Positions 35,201 to 41,468 of a DNA stretch of 41,468 nt are shown one piece after another. This DNA is from Bacteroidales bacterium. GTDB taxonomy: Bacteria; Bacteroidota; Bacteroidia; Bacteroidales; UBA10428. The notes under the pieces are model-generated. The model made no database searches. It was given only the letters and a program-made list of their open reading frames with translations, and was not told the DNA's origin. Every line of letters begins with the position of its first letter. Positions within the stretch are counted from its first letter, which is position 1. A program made the position numbers and the translations under genes. The DNA is taken from positions 1-41,468 of the forward strand of contig JAFGOR010000006.1 in the NCBI GenBank assembly GCA_016926375.1. The letters run 5' to 3'.

Positions 35201-35490
35201 AAACTGAGATATACTTCATTGAACACTTGTGTTCTATACCCTATAAAAGAAACAGTAATTTTATATGGCCCGCCAACTCGCATGTTGCCAAGAACATAAT
35301 AACCATCGGCATTGGCAACTGTTCCGTATTGAGTTCCCGAAGGCTCATGTATCACTAAAACGGTTGCGCCCGGAAGTGTTTCATTGCTGTCGTCATATAC
35401 AATACCTCTTACTCCGGATGTGGTAACCTGGGCTCCAGTATAGGGCAAAAAAGTAAAAACAACTATAAAAATAAGTACAAGCTTTCTCAT
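32215..35490 (-). CDS. Oar-like TonB-dependent receptor
   Basis: This outer-membrane protein of 1091 aa has a signal peptide (MRKLVLIFIVVFTFLPYTGAQ), a carboxypeptidase-like domain (GVRGIVYDDSNETLPGATVLV), a plug-type region (SRNDVFNADRTGAASNVS, then GTNNRYNLFAIDGVVNND and NVMNAVTKSGTN-like GGGINAVTKSGTN), and a long beta-barrel ending GIRYIFN. The architecture is that of Oar-like receptors, which are widespread in Bacteroidota and whose substrates are mostly unknown. A -7 element, a palindrome and phased repeats lie upstream, and a terminator downstream. Its place beside the NPP gene suggests a phosphorus-containing substrate. Confidence 0.9.
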   Translation of the reverse strand: MRKLVLIFIVVFTFLPYTGAQVTTSGVRGIVYDDSNETLPGATVLVIHEPSGTQYGTVANADGYYVLGNMRVGGPYKITVSFIGYRTQVFNEVYLSLGNIADFNVKMPKASSELEEVVISASRNDVFNADRTGAASNVSNMVMTTIPNISRGLKDLTKISPYANTRGNGTSFAGTNNRYNLFAIDGVVNNDVFGLTSTGTNGGQTGIEPVSLDAIEEFQINIAPYDVRQGGFTGGGINAVTKSGTNTLKGSVYYYMNNQNFVGSTNPASDKKEDYPEYKDFQAGFTLGGPIVKNKLFFFVNGEITQNKTPLSFVPGTESSNITLDEVNRVISTLSRIAPGYDPGSYSGIDDETNSTKILGKLNWNISDRHKLMLRHSYTFGENTDNSRSANALRFYNNGLYFPSKTHSTGLELNSIIGNNISNRLMIGYTRVRDDRDPLGNPFPSTTIRLSSSKTITVGSEYSSVANQLDQDIYSITDHLTFYKGKHTFTVGTHNELYSFYNLFVQNIYGNYSFNSLESFESQGTAAAVAPTYYAIGYSFDNSDNPKQTKGAADFSALQLGFYAQDEYQFSNRFQITAGLRADIPVFLDKPEANNEFNGTYGNEGKTGDVPDPKIMWSPRFGFNWDATGNRSFQVRGGTGLFTGRVPFVWISNQFSNNGQLNGTFSTGSSSSSATPITNPPVVYSTDPYNQPTAEDLGRTAGRGAINIIDKDLKFPQVFRSNLAMDMKLGWGVVATVEGIFSKTYNNVKFINLNRQVDASFVFEGPDQRPRYTASSSDPTARGYNSASRLDANYDEIIKFENTNKGYSYNIMVQLQKQFDKGLMASIAYNYGKSKDINSGTSSVAYSNWRYVNQKSGLNNLELSTSNYDLGSRITGYVTYRKEYMRGMLASQFSLFYNGQTGGPLSYVYSGDLNNDATSNDMIFIPENMSDINLIAYNKTVNGETVTVSPEEQWQLLNAFIEDDDYLNEHRGEYAERNGARLPFSHQFDFRFVQEFKLNAGKAANRLQFSVDIINVGNMLNKKWGRQYSGSYSYLIDYKGLEDQDPSSAYQYSNQPTFNYTGSSLVNGKPYSTSDLASRWRMQLGIRYIFN

Positions 35491-35520
35491 ATCGAATAGG
35501 GTTAATGATTATTTTCCGGT

Positions 35521-35528
35521 CAAAACTA
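35521..35528 (-). promoter_or_regulatory. -7 element for the Oar-like receptor
   Basis: TAGTTTTG on the minus strand is a perfect TAnnTTTG match, giving a leader of about 24 nt to the ATG at 35490. TAGTTTTG also occurs before the TonB receptor at 37880. Confidence 0.6.
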
Positions 35529-35536
35529 ACCCTGCA

Positions 35537-35551
35537 CTATTAAGTTAATAG
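35537..35551. promoter_or_regulatory. 15-bp palindrome in the Oar-like receptor promoter
   Basis: CTATTAAGTTAATAG is a perfect palindrome around one central base and starts 8 bp upstream of the -7 element, covering the spacer and -33 area. It could be an operator for a dimeric regulator. Confidence 0.45.
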
Positions 35552-35568
35552 AAAGCAAACATGAAGAA

Positions 35569-35597
35569 ACCCTACGTTACGATTAAAAAATGATTAC
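35569..35597 (-). promoter_or_regulatory. 11-bp-phased direct repeats (putative Pho-box-like site)
   Basis: On the minus strand GTAATCA (35597-35591), TTAATCG (35586-35580) and GTAGGGT (35575-35569) are spaced 11 bp apart, 40 bp upstream of the -7 element. The match to the other sites is weaker here, since the core is TAAT, TAAT, TAGG. Confidence 0.4.
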
Positions 35598-35685
35598 CCC
35601 AATATTGAGTCTGTTATTCTTTGCTGCCATCATATTATATAGGGCAAATTCCTATTGCTTCTCGCAAATTATCATACAATCAAAA

Positions 35686-35729
35686 ACCCCTAAACAAAAA
35701 AACCCCTGCCCGGACCAGGGGCAGGGTTT
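35686..35729 (-). terminator. Terminator of the metallophosphoesterase-glycosyltransferase operon
   Basis: On the minus strand an imperfect 11-bp stem (AAACCC, one bulge, TGCCC) with a 7-nt loop is followed by a T-tract, 54 bp beyond the glycosyltransferase stop at 35783. Confidence 0.7.
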
Positions 35730-35782
35730 GAAAAGCCTCATTAACCTAACACTATCTGAGACTATCTTTAATAATAATCCGA

Positions 35783-36829
35783 TTACTTATTTTCAGGCCG
35801 CATCCTGAACTTCTCTTTCCACTTGCCTTTGGGTAATTCTCCCTCCACGTACATCTCAAAAATGCGGTTGATGATCCGGTCGGTAACATCAGGATAGGTG
35901 ATCTCAATCTTGAAATCAGAACCCACCCATTCTGCAATTTTTTCGGTTTGTGACATCCTTACCTTTCTGATTACCGGCACGCCCATTGTCTTCAAAGCAG
36001 CTGCATTATATTGCTGTTCATACTGATCCGGCATGGGAACCACCATCAGCTTTTTGCCCAGATACAGCGCTTCAGCAGGTGTTTCAAATCCGGCCCCGCA
36101 CAACACACCTTTGCAGGAAAGCAGGCTGTCAAGAAATGCCTGTTCGCTTACCGGCTTCACCTGAATATTATTAACCTCAACGGCCACCTGTGTGTGTTTT
36201 GAGAAAATATGCCAATCCACATCGCTGATCTTTCGCAACACCTTAATGAGTGCTTTCTCATCATAAGCCGGCAGGTATACCACGTAGTGGCCTTTATCAG
36301 ATCGTACACCCTCCCTGATTTCTTTTCTGATTACCGGGGTATATATCTGATTGGAATACCTGCTGAAATGAAAACCCAAATAATATGATGACGGGGCATA
36401 GTTCTTGAGCAAAAAACTCCCTATAGGATCCTTATGGACCGGCCTTGGCGTGTTCTTATCCAATAATGAAGACTGATGACTTAGTGATATGCAGGGAATT
36501 TTTTTTCGATAGCAAGCCCATGCAGAAACCGGCTCAAAATCATTGATCACAAAATCATAGTCGGTTACGGGCAACTCCCTGATTTCACCAATAAGCCTTC
36601 TGACATTTGCCTTTTTATAGGTTTTCCTGTAATCAATTCCGCCTTTCTTACCAAAAATGAAACTCAACCCCTCCAAACGATACTTAACCGGAAAAGGCAC
36701 ATCCAGATCGGCCTGACAACCACTGATCAGAATATCTGTTTCACATCTTCGCTGCAACAGCGGGATGATTTCCCTGGCACGGCTTACGTGTCCGTTGCCT
36801 GTTCCCTGAATGGCATACAATACTTTCAT
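35783..36829 (-). CDS. Glycosyltransferase, GT-B type (TIGR00661-like)
   Basis: The 348-aa protein looks like a GT-B glycosyltransferase related to MurG/GT28 and to the MJ1255/TIGR00661 family. The N-terminal donor-independent loop MKVLYAIQGTGNGHVSRARE matches the glycine-rich acceptor motif, and a late segment, SCKGVLCGAGFETPAEALYLGKKLMVVPMPDQYEQQYNA, matches the nucleotide-sugar-binding region of GT28-like enzymes. Its ATG overlaps the stop of the metallophosphoesterase gene (ATGA), so the products probably act together. By analogy with PlcP-Agt pairs, a diacylglycerol glycosyltransferase making phosphorus-free glycolipid is my inference. Agt of alphaproteobacteria belongs to a different GT family, so this would be a substitute. 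Confidence 0.8.
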   Translation of the reverse strand: MKVLYAIQGTGNGHVSRAREIIPLLQRRCETDILISGCQADLDVPFPVKYRLEGLSFIFGKKGGIDYRKTYKKANVRRLIGEIRELPVTDYDFVINDFEPVSAWACYRKKIPCISLSHQSSLLDKNTPRPVHKDPIGSFLLKNYAPSSYYLGFHFSRYSNQIYTPVIRKEIREGVRSDKGHYVVYLPAYDEKALIKVLRKISDVDWHIFSKHTQVAVEVNNIQVKPVSEQAFLDSLLSCKGVLCGAGFETPAEALYLGKKLMVVPMPDQYEQQYNAAALKTMGVPVIRKVRMSQTEKIAEWVGSDFKIEITYPDVTDRIINRIFEMYVEGELPKGKWKEKFRMRPENK

Positions 36830-37683
36830 CTTAACTCAAATTCTTTCATAACCATTCTGAAAATCTCTTTATCATTCATGTCAATCCAGCTTCTGCTGTA
36901 TTCGTCGTCAGCAAAATCTCCAAAAACGTTTTGTTCATGTTGCGATGTGAATAGGGTCCATTCCCCCTGGTTGTATTCCAAAGCACTGAGATTTTCGACC
37001 CAGTCACCGCAATTCAGGTAATCGACAGCTTCATAGTCATTAATCCTGATTTCTTTTATTTCCGGGTGGTGGATATGTCCGCATACTATGGCGTGGTAAC
37101 CTTTTTGCAGTGCCAGCTGGGCAGCGTTCTTTTCGAAATTACCTATGTATTTAACAGCCAGTTTAACATTGTCCTTGATTCTGCGGGAGATTGAAATTTT
37201 CCTTTTGCTAAATAAACTGTATACCTTATTAATTAAAACATTTAACAGAATCAACGAGTCGTAACCAACCGCACCAGCTTTCTCAAGCCATCGCGCATGT
37301 TGCATGAGCACATCAAAAACATCACCATGAAAAAACCAGGTTCGCTTACCATTCAATACCAGCTCGAGCTGATTGACGATTTCAATATTCCCGATCTTGG
37401 TTCCTGAAAACTTGCGCAGTGTTTCATCATGGTTACCGGTAATATAGTAAACACTGGTTCCCTTTACGGATATATTGATGATGTCTTTCATTACCTTCAT
37501 ATGATGCTTGGGAAAGTAGCGCTTTGAAAATTGCCAGAAATCAATAATATCCCCGTTCAGGATCAGGATTTGCGGTTTGATCCCCGACAAATACCTGTGC
37601 AATTCCTCAGCCCTGCATCCGTATGTGCCCAAATGCACATCGGAAATAGCCACAAGCTCAATCTCTCTTTTCTTTTCTTTCAT
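36826..37683 (-). CDS. Calcineurin-like metallophosphoesterase, PlcP/LpxH-like
   Basis: The product, about 285 aa from the ATG at 37683, has the full dimetal set: DVHLG, GDIIDFW, GNHDE, HGDVFD and GHIHHPE. The family is annotated as UDP-2,3-diacylglucosamine hydrolase, but segments such as SDVHLGTYGCRAEEL, FDVLMQHARWL and NCGDWVENLSALE are what I recall of PlcP, the Sinorhizobium phospholipase C that strips phospholipid headgroups during phosphate starvation. ATG 37767 would add 28 residues that do not look like a signal peptide or family sequence; I prefer 37683. It overlaps the glycosyltransferase gene by 4 bp. The 37810 repeats lie in the shared upstream region. Confidence 0.82.
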   Translation of the reverse strand: MKEKKREIELVAISDVHLGTYGCRAEELHRYLSGIKPQILILNGDIIDFWQFSKRYFPKHHMKVMKDIINISVKGTSVYYITGNHDETLRKFSGTKIGNIEIVNQLELVLNGKRTWFFHGDVFDVLMQHARWLEKAGAVGYDSLILLNVLINKVYSLFSKRKISISRRIKDNVKLAVKYIGNFEKNAAQLALQKGYHAIVCGHIHHPEIKEIRINDYEAVDYLNCGDWVENLSALEYNQGEWTLFTSQHEQNVFGDFADDEYSRSWIDMNDKEIFRMVMKEFELR

Positions 37684-37809
37684 ACTTCGGAAACATGATA
37701 ACAAATAAAAATGTCCGGCATTACATAATTGTTCCGATTGAATTAAAGAATTGTTAATTGTTGACATAGCCCTGACAATCTATGCTCTACCCGTCAAATT
37801 TTTCTGTTC

Positions 37810-37838
37810 TTAACTTTGTCGTAACCTTAACTTTATCT
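37810..37838 (+). promoter_or_regulatory. 11-bp-phased direct repeats between divergent genes (putative Pho-box-like site)
   Basis: TTAACTT (37810), GTAACCT (37821) and the weaker TTTATCT (37832) are exactly 11 bp apart in the divergent promoter region between the metallophosphoesterase gene and the TonB receptor. The stretch from GTTCTTAA to GTAACCTTA matches the one at 25858-25879, with a 7-base variable middle in both. Confidence 0.6.
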
Positions 37839-37879
37839 TTTCTTTCCATTTTCTTCATGTTCCGGTAAGCTTGCAAGTC

Positions 37880-37887
37880 TAGTTTTG
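37880..37887 (+). promoter_or_regulatory. -7 element for the TonB receptor
   Basis: TAGTTTTG is a perfect TAnnTTTG match 28 bp before the ATG at 37916. The gap to the end of the phased repeats is 41 bp, almost the same as in the Oar-like receptor promoter (40 bp). Confidence 0.55.
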
Positions 37888-37915
37888 CCCCCGAAAAGCC
37901 TAACAATTTAACACA

Positions 37916-40783
37916 ATGACCAAATTTTTACAGACCAAATTAATGAAACGTTTTCTGTTTTTTGCTTCTTTAATGTTTATCACATCTGCTTATAACCTGA
38001 CTGCACAAACAGGCGCAGTAAAAGGTAAAATTGAGGATTCTGAAACAGGAGAAACGCTTATTGGTGCCACTGTTCTGATACAGGGTACAAATAAAGGTGC
38101 GATTACAGATGTAGACGGTAATTATGTTCTTGGTGGTATAGCGCCGGGAGACTACAACCTGGTTGTTAGTTATGTATCATACGAGCAAATTATTGAGCGC
38201 ATCCAGGTAAATAAAAACGCCCCAACAGTAATTGACTTCAAACTCAAACCTGCATCCGTACAGGTGAACGAAGTGAGAATAACTGCCAACAAACGCACGG
38301 ATACTGAAATTGCAATGATTTCAGGTATTAAATCCAGCAACCTGGTAGTGAGCGGCATTTCCAAGCAACAAATCGCCAGATCCCAGGATAAAGATGCCTC
38401 TGAAGTAATTTCGCGTGTTCCCGGTGTTACCGTGCGAGATGGCCGGTTCATCAATGTGCGCGGACTTGATGAAAGGTACAATGTGGTGCTGATGAATGGT
38501 GTTCAGGCGCCCAGTTCCGAATCAGACCGCAGGGCATTCTCGTTTGATATGATCCCCAGCTCACTTATTGACAACCTGCTGCTTTATAAAACACCTGCCC
38601 CCGAAATTCCGGCTGACTTTGCAGGTGCCGTTGTGCTTATTCAAACCAAAAACACGGTCGACAACAACAGTATCGACATCTCCTACGGAACAGGTTATCG
38701 CAGCAATACTACGTTTAAGGATTTTTACACTTACCGGGGCGGTAAAACCGACTGGCTGGGCTTCGACGATGGAACCCGAGGCCTCCCCAATGGTTTTCCG
38801 GAAACCCAACAGGAATTCAGAAACCTGGCTGACAATCCTGATGAAGCTGACAAAGCCCGCCTGACCGAATTAGGCCAATCATTCAACAAAATATGGAGCC
38901 CCGAAATAAAAAGATCCATTCCCGATCAGTCGTTCAGTGTTACGCTGAACCGCAAGTTCCTCCTGGGCAAAGTATCCGTCGGAAATACCACATCAATCGG
39001 TTACAGCGTGGGCGATCAGTACCGCGAAGTTTTCAGGGCCGGATACCAGACCTATGACTATATCAACGACCGCCCCGATACAGCTTACTTCTTCAACGAC
39101 GATATTTACTCCACCAAAACCAAACTGAACGGGCTTTCAAACTGGCTCTTCGTTTTCGGGAACAACCAGAAAATTGAATTTCGGAATTTCTATAACCAGT
39201 ACAGCGACAAACAAACCATCCTGAGAGATGGCCGGGATAATTACGGCGGAATCGACAAAGGAGGCGTCGAGCTGAGCTTTCAGTCGCGTATGATCTATAC
39301 AGGACAAATAGGAGGCGCTTTCAATTGGCGCGACACCAAAAGCAACCTGAACTGGACTGTTGGCTACAGCTATACCAATAAAGAACAGCCCGACATCAGA
39401 AGGATTGAAATGAACAAAAACGAAGACTCGGATGACTATTCCCTCTCATTTAACTTCAATGCCGATCCCAAAATGATTGGTCGCCTTTTCCTATATAACC
39501 ATGAAAACATTTATGTAGGTTCGCTGAACTACGGTCATAAATTCCAGCTGGGTAACCTTACCCCTGAATTCACCACAGGCGTATTGTTCGAGGACAAACA
39601 TCGTGAATTTGTGGCTCGTAACATCGGGTATGCCATCAGCAACGTGCTTGGCTTCAACTGGAGTTTAGCTGCAATGCCTATTGACAGCGTATTTCAGGAT
39701 AAAAATATCAATTTCACAAACGGCATTAAGATAGACGAATCAACCGACCCAACCGACTCCTACAGTGCAAATAACAGATTGTTCGCAGGCTATGCAGCCA
39801 TCAACGTGCCCTTTGGCAAATTCAAGTTGCACACGGGAGTCCGCCTCGAAAAAAACAACCAGACACTGGAAAGTAATGACCGTGCCGGTGCCGGTTTCAG
39901 CATCAACAACAATTACCTCGACTTTTTCCCGTCGGCGAACTTAACCTACAATATTAACGGGAAATCGCTGGTGCGTTTTGCATACGGCCGTACCATAAAC
40001 AGACCTGAATTCAGGGAAATATCCCAGCAGGCATATTACGACTTTGAAGAAAAAGCAACCATTTACGGCAACCCCTCGCTGACCAATGCCTACATTCAGA
40101 ATGCCGACCTGCGCTATGAGTGGTTTCCTTATCCAGGCGACCTGATTACCATCGGTGGTTTTTACAAGCGCTTTAAAAACCCCATTGAAGCACACCTGAT
40201 TGAAGCCGGTTCAGGCAGAAATTACACCTTCGCTAATGCCGAACTGGCAGAAAGTTATGGAATGGAAATCGACATCCGGAAATCTTTCATTCAATTTGAA
40301 AATTCTGATAACCTCTTGCGCTCATTACGTCACATGGTGGTTGTGTTCAACCTGGCGCTCATCGAAAGCAAATTGCGCACCAATGATCCTGATGCCAGGG
40401 AAGATGTACGGCAAATGCAGGGACAATCACCCTACATCATCAACACCGGTTTGTTCTATGAAAATCCCAAAAATGGTCTGATTATCAGCGTACTTTATAA
40501 CATCATCGGCCCCCGGTTGATGTATGTGGGCGATAACCGCACACCTCATATTATACAAATGCCCCGCAACCTCATTGACATTACCCTGAACAAAAAAATC
40601 ACAGAAAAGATAACACTGAAACTGGGTGTGAAAGACCTGTTTAACCAACCTGTGGAATTGCGCCAGAACGAACGCATTCAGCTGTACCCCGGCGTATCCG
40701 ATGATTATTCCAATCGTGTGCAGCGAACCCAGGTATACAAGCCCAGTAACTCATTCACGGCCGGCATTTCTGTAAGTCTTTAA
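37916..40783 (+). CDS. TonB-dependent receptor with carboxypeptidase-like domain
   Basis: This outer-membrane receptor has 955 aa. ATG 37943 (MKRFLFFASLMFITSAYNLTAQTG) gives a standard signal peptide, so the first nine residues may be extra. Next are the carboxypeptidase-like domain (GAVKGKIEDSETGETLIGATVLIQGTN), a plug (SRVPGVTVRDGRFINVRGLDERYNVVLMNGV) and a barrel ending with TAGISVSL. It is the first gene of a plus-strand unit with the beta-helix protein 52 bp downstream. Such receptor plus surface-protein pairs are common in Bacteroidota; the substrate is not determinable here, but the promoter resembles that of the phytase operon. Confidence 0.92.
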   Translation: MTKFLQTKLMKRFLFFASLMFITSAYNLTAQTGAVKGKIEDSETGETLIGATVLIQGTNKGAITDVDGNYVLGGIAPGDYNLVVSYVSYEQIIERIQVNKNAPTVIDFKLKPASVQVNEVRITANKRTDTEIAMISGIKSSNLVVSGISKQQIARSQDKDASEVISRVPGVTVRDGRFINVRGLDERYNVVLMNGVQAPSSESDRRAFSFDMIPSSLIDNLLLYKTPAPEIPADFAGAVVLIQTKNTVDNNSIDISYGTGYRSNTTFKDFYTYRGGKTDWLGFDDGTRGLPNGFPETQQEFRNLADNPDEADKARLTELGQSFNKIWSPEIKRSIPDQSFSVTLNRKFLLGKVSVGNTTSIGYSVGDQYREVFRAGYQTYDYINDRPDTAYFFNDDIYSTKTKLNGLSNWLFVFGNNQKIEFRNFYNQYSDKQTILRDGRDNYGGIDKGGVELSFQSRMIYTGQIGGAFNWRDTKSNLNWTVGYSYTNKEQPDIRRIEMNKNEDSDDYSLSFNFNADPKMIGRLFLYNHENIYVGSLNYGHKFQLGNLTPEFTTGVLFEDKHREFVARNIGYAISNVLGFNWSLAAMPIDSVFQDKNINFTNGIKIDESTDPTDSYSANNRLFAGYAAINVPFGKFKLHTGVRLEKNNQTLESNDRAGAGFSINNNYLDFFPSANLTYNINGKSLVRFAYGRTINRPEFREISQQAYYDFEEKATIYGNPSLTNAYIQNADLRYEWFPYPGDLITIGGFYKRFKNPIEAHLIEAGSGRNYTFANAELAESYGMEIDIRKSFIQFENSDNLLRSLRHMVVVFNLALIESKLRTNDPDAREDVRQMQGQSPYIINTGLFYENPKNGLIISVLYNIIGPRLMYVGDNRTPHIIQMPRNLIDITLNKKITEKITLKLGVKDLFNQPVELRQNERIQLYPGVSDDYSNRVQRTQVYKPSNSFTAGISVSL

Positions 40784-40835
40784 CATGCATGTAAATTAAG
40801 CATAATTCAACATCACTAAATCAATTTATTAAATT

Positions 40836-41468
40836 ATGAAAAAACTGTACACGTTTTTAATAGGTCTCGCCCTGCTTTTATCAGGTAGTACGGGACTGAT
40901 TACAGCGCAATCCACCATTAGTAATCCGTTCTTTGAACAGGTTGACTATGTGGGCGCTTTTGGTACCGTAAACTGGACCGATGGCTGGGCCAACTGGACA
41001 CCCCAGAATACCGTTTACCCGGCAACAACCATCACCATTCCGGCCGGAGACATCACCACCAACACCACATGGAAACCTTCATCCATGTTGACGGGTGGTG
41101 CTTCATTCTCCCACACCAAGCTCAACAACAGTTTCTTTGAAGATGTCGATTATATCGGCGCTTTCGGATCCGTTGACTGGACTGCAGACTGGGCCAACTG
41201 GACACCCCAGAATACCGTTTACCCGGCAACCACCGATGTAATTGCCGCAGGTGACATCACCACCAATACCACGCTGACCGCCGACAAGGTTTACCTGCTC
41301 GACGGCTGGGTTTATGTTAAATCCGGTGCCACCCTCACCATTGAGCCCGGAACCATTATCCGTGGCAGCAAAGCCAACAAAGGTGCCATCATTGTCGAAA
41401 AGGGCGCCAAAATCATTGCCGAAGGCACTGCCGATGATCCTATTGTATTCACCTCAAACCAGGATGCC
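40836..41468 (+). CDS. Secreted beta-helix surface protein, N-terminal part (runs off the window)
   Basis: An open frame of 211 codons from ATG 40836 runs to the window end without a stop. It has a signal peptide (MKKLYTFLIGLALLLSGSTGLITAQ). Two copies of a 68-residue unit follow, each containing [NS]xFFE.VDY[VI]GAFG.V.W...WANWTPQNTVYPATT and GDITTNTT. Then right-handed beta-helix-like sequence begins (LDGWVYVKSGATLTIEPGTIIRGSKANKGAIIVEKGAKIIAEGTADDPIVFTS). In Bacteroidota such proteins usually end in a type IX secretion sorting domain, which would lie beyond this window. It is probably co-transcribed with the TonB receptor 52 bp upstream. Confidence 0.85.
   Translation, partial: MKKLYTFLIGLALLLSGSTGLITAQSTISNPFFEQVDYVGAFGTVNWTDGWANWTPQNTVYPATTITIPAGDITTNTTWKPSSMLTGGASFSHTKLNNSFFEDVDYIGAFGSVDWTADWANWTPQNTVYPATTDVIAAGDITTNTTLTADKVYLLDGWVYVKSGATLTIEPGTIIRGSKANKGAIIVEKGAKIIAEGTADDPIVFTSNQDA
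40985..41230 (+). repeat. In-frame tandem duplication within the beta-helix protein gene
   Basis: A 42-bp stretch is identical at 40985-41026 and 41189-41230, separated by 204 bp (68 codons). The flanking codons are similar but diverged, showing a duplication of a 68-residue unit kept in frame, with recent homogenisation of its central part. Confidence 0.9.

Noticed and set aside
36826-37767. Longer start of the metallophosphoesterase at 37767
   Set aside because: The extra 28 residues do not resemble a signal peptide or family sequence, and the family normally begins close to the DVHLG motif.

Overview
The window looks like chromosomal DNA of a Bacteroidota (Bacteroidales-type) bacterium. 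The evidence is several very large TonB-dependent receptors with N-terminal carboxypeptidase-like domains, a SPOR protein with a CCDC81-type HU domain, the panC-panD-rfaE2-radA neighbourhood, an N-terminal-half-only 'glycogen synthase', and promoters with the Bacteroidota -7 element TAnnTTTG instead of a sigma70 -10 box. There is no rRNA, CRISPR array, insertion sequence, integrase or phage gene.

Layout. 1-120: initiator tRNA with its terminator. 160-6315 (minus strand): aldehyde dehydrogenase + SDR pair, GH43 glycosidase lipoprotein, exported nitroreductase-like protein, HU/SPOR membrane protein; a 26-copy heptamer array lies at 4278-4459. 6423-10237 (plus): four nucleotide-sugar genes (DegT aminotransferase, hexapeptide acetyltransferase, galE, rfbB). 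10240-12923 (minus): glmS and a GT5-like protein. 13147-15521: cyclase, SiaC-like protein, and an arginase-fold protein lacking half its metal ligands. 15528-23756: topA, PBP1A, a LysM lytic transglycosylase, radA and rfaE2; then panD and panC to 24973.

The most interesting part is 25.1-41.5 kb, which reads as a phosphate-scavenging and membrane-lipid-remodelling island. It holds an OlsB/GlsB-like aminolipid N-acyltransferase, a beta-propeller phytase in an operon with a TonB receptor, an NPP-type phosphodiesterase lipoprotein next to an Oar-like TonB receptor, a PlcP-like metallophosphoesterase overlapping a glycosyltransferase by 4 bp (the phospholipase + glycolipid-synthase pairing known from phosphate-starved bacteria), and a TonB receptor followed by a beta-helix surface protein cut by the window end. 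Four intergenic regions in this island carry direct repeats of a 7-mer resembling KTAAYCT, spaced exactly 11 bp apart, the geometry of PhoB/OmpR-type response-regulator sites. I infer a shared, phosphate-responsive regulon; no regulator is encoded in the window and this is untested.

Intergenic DNA also carries arrays of short palindromic tetramers with fixed spacers (AGCT+3, AATT+4) just after stop codons, and two long hairpins that share a CCTGCCTG/CAGGCAGG tip but have unrelated stems.
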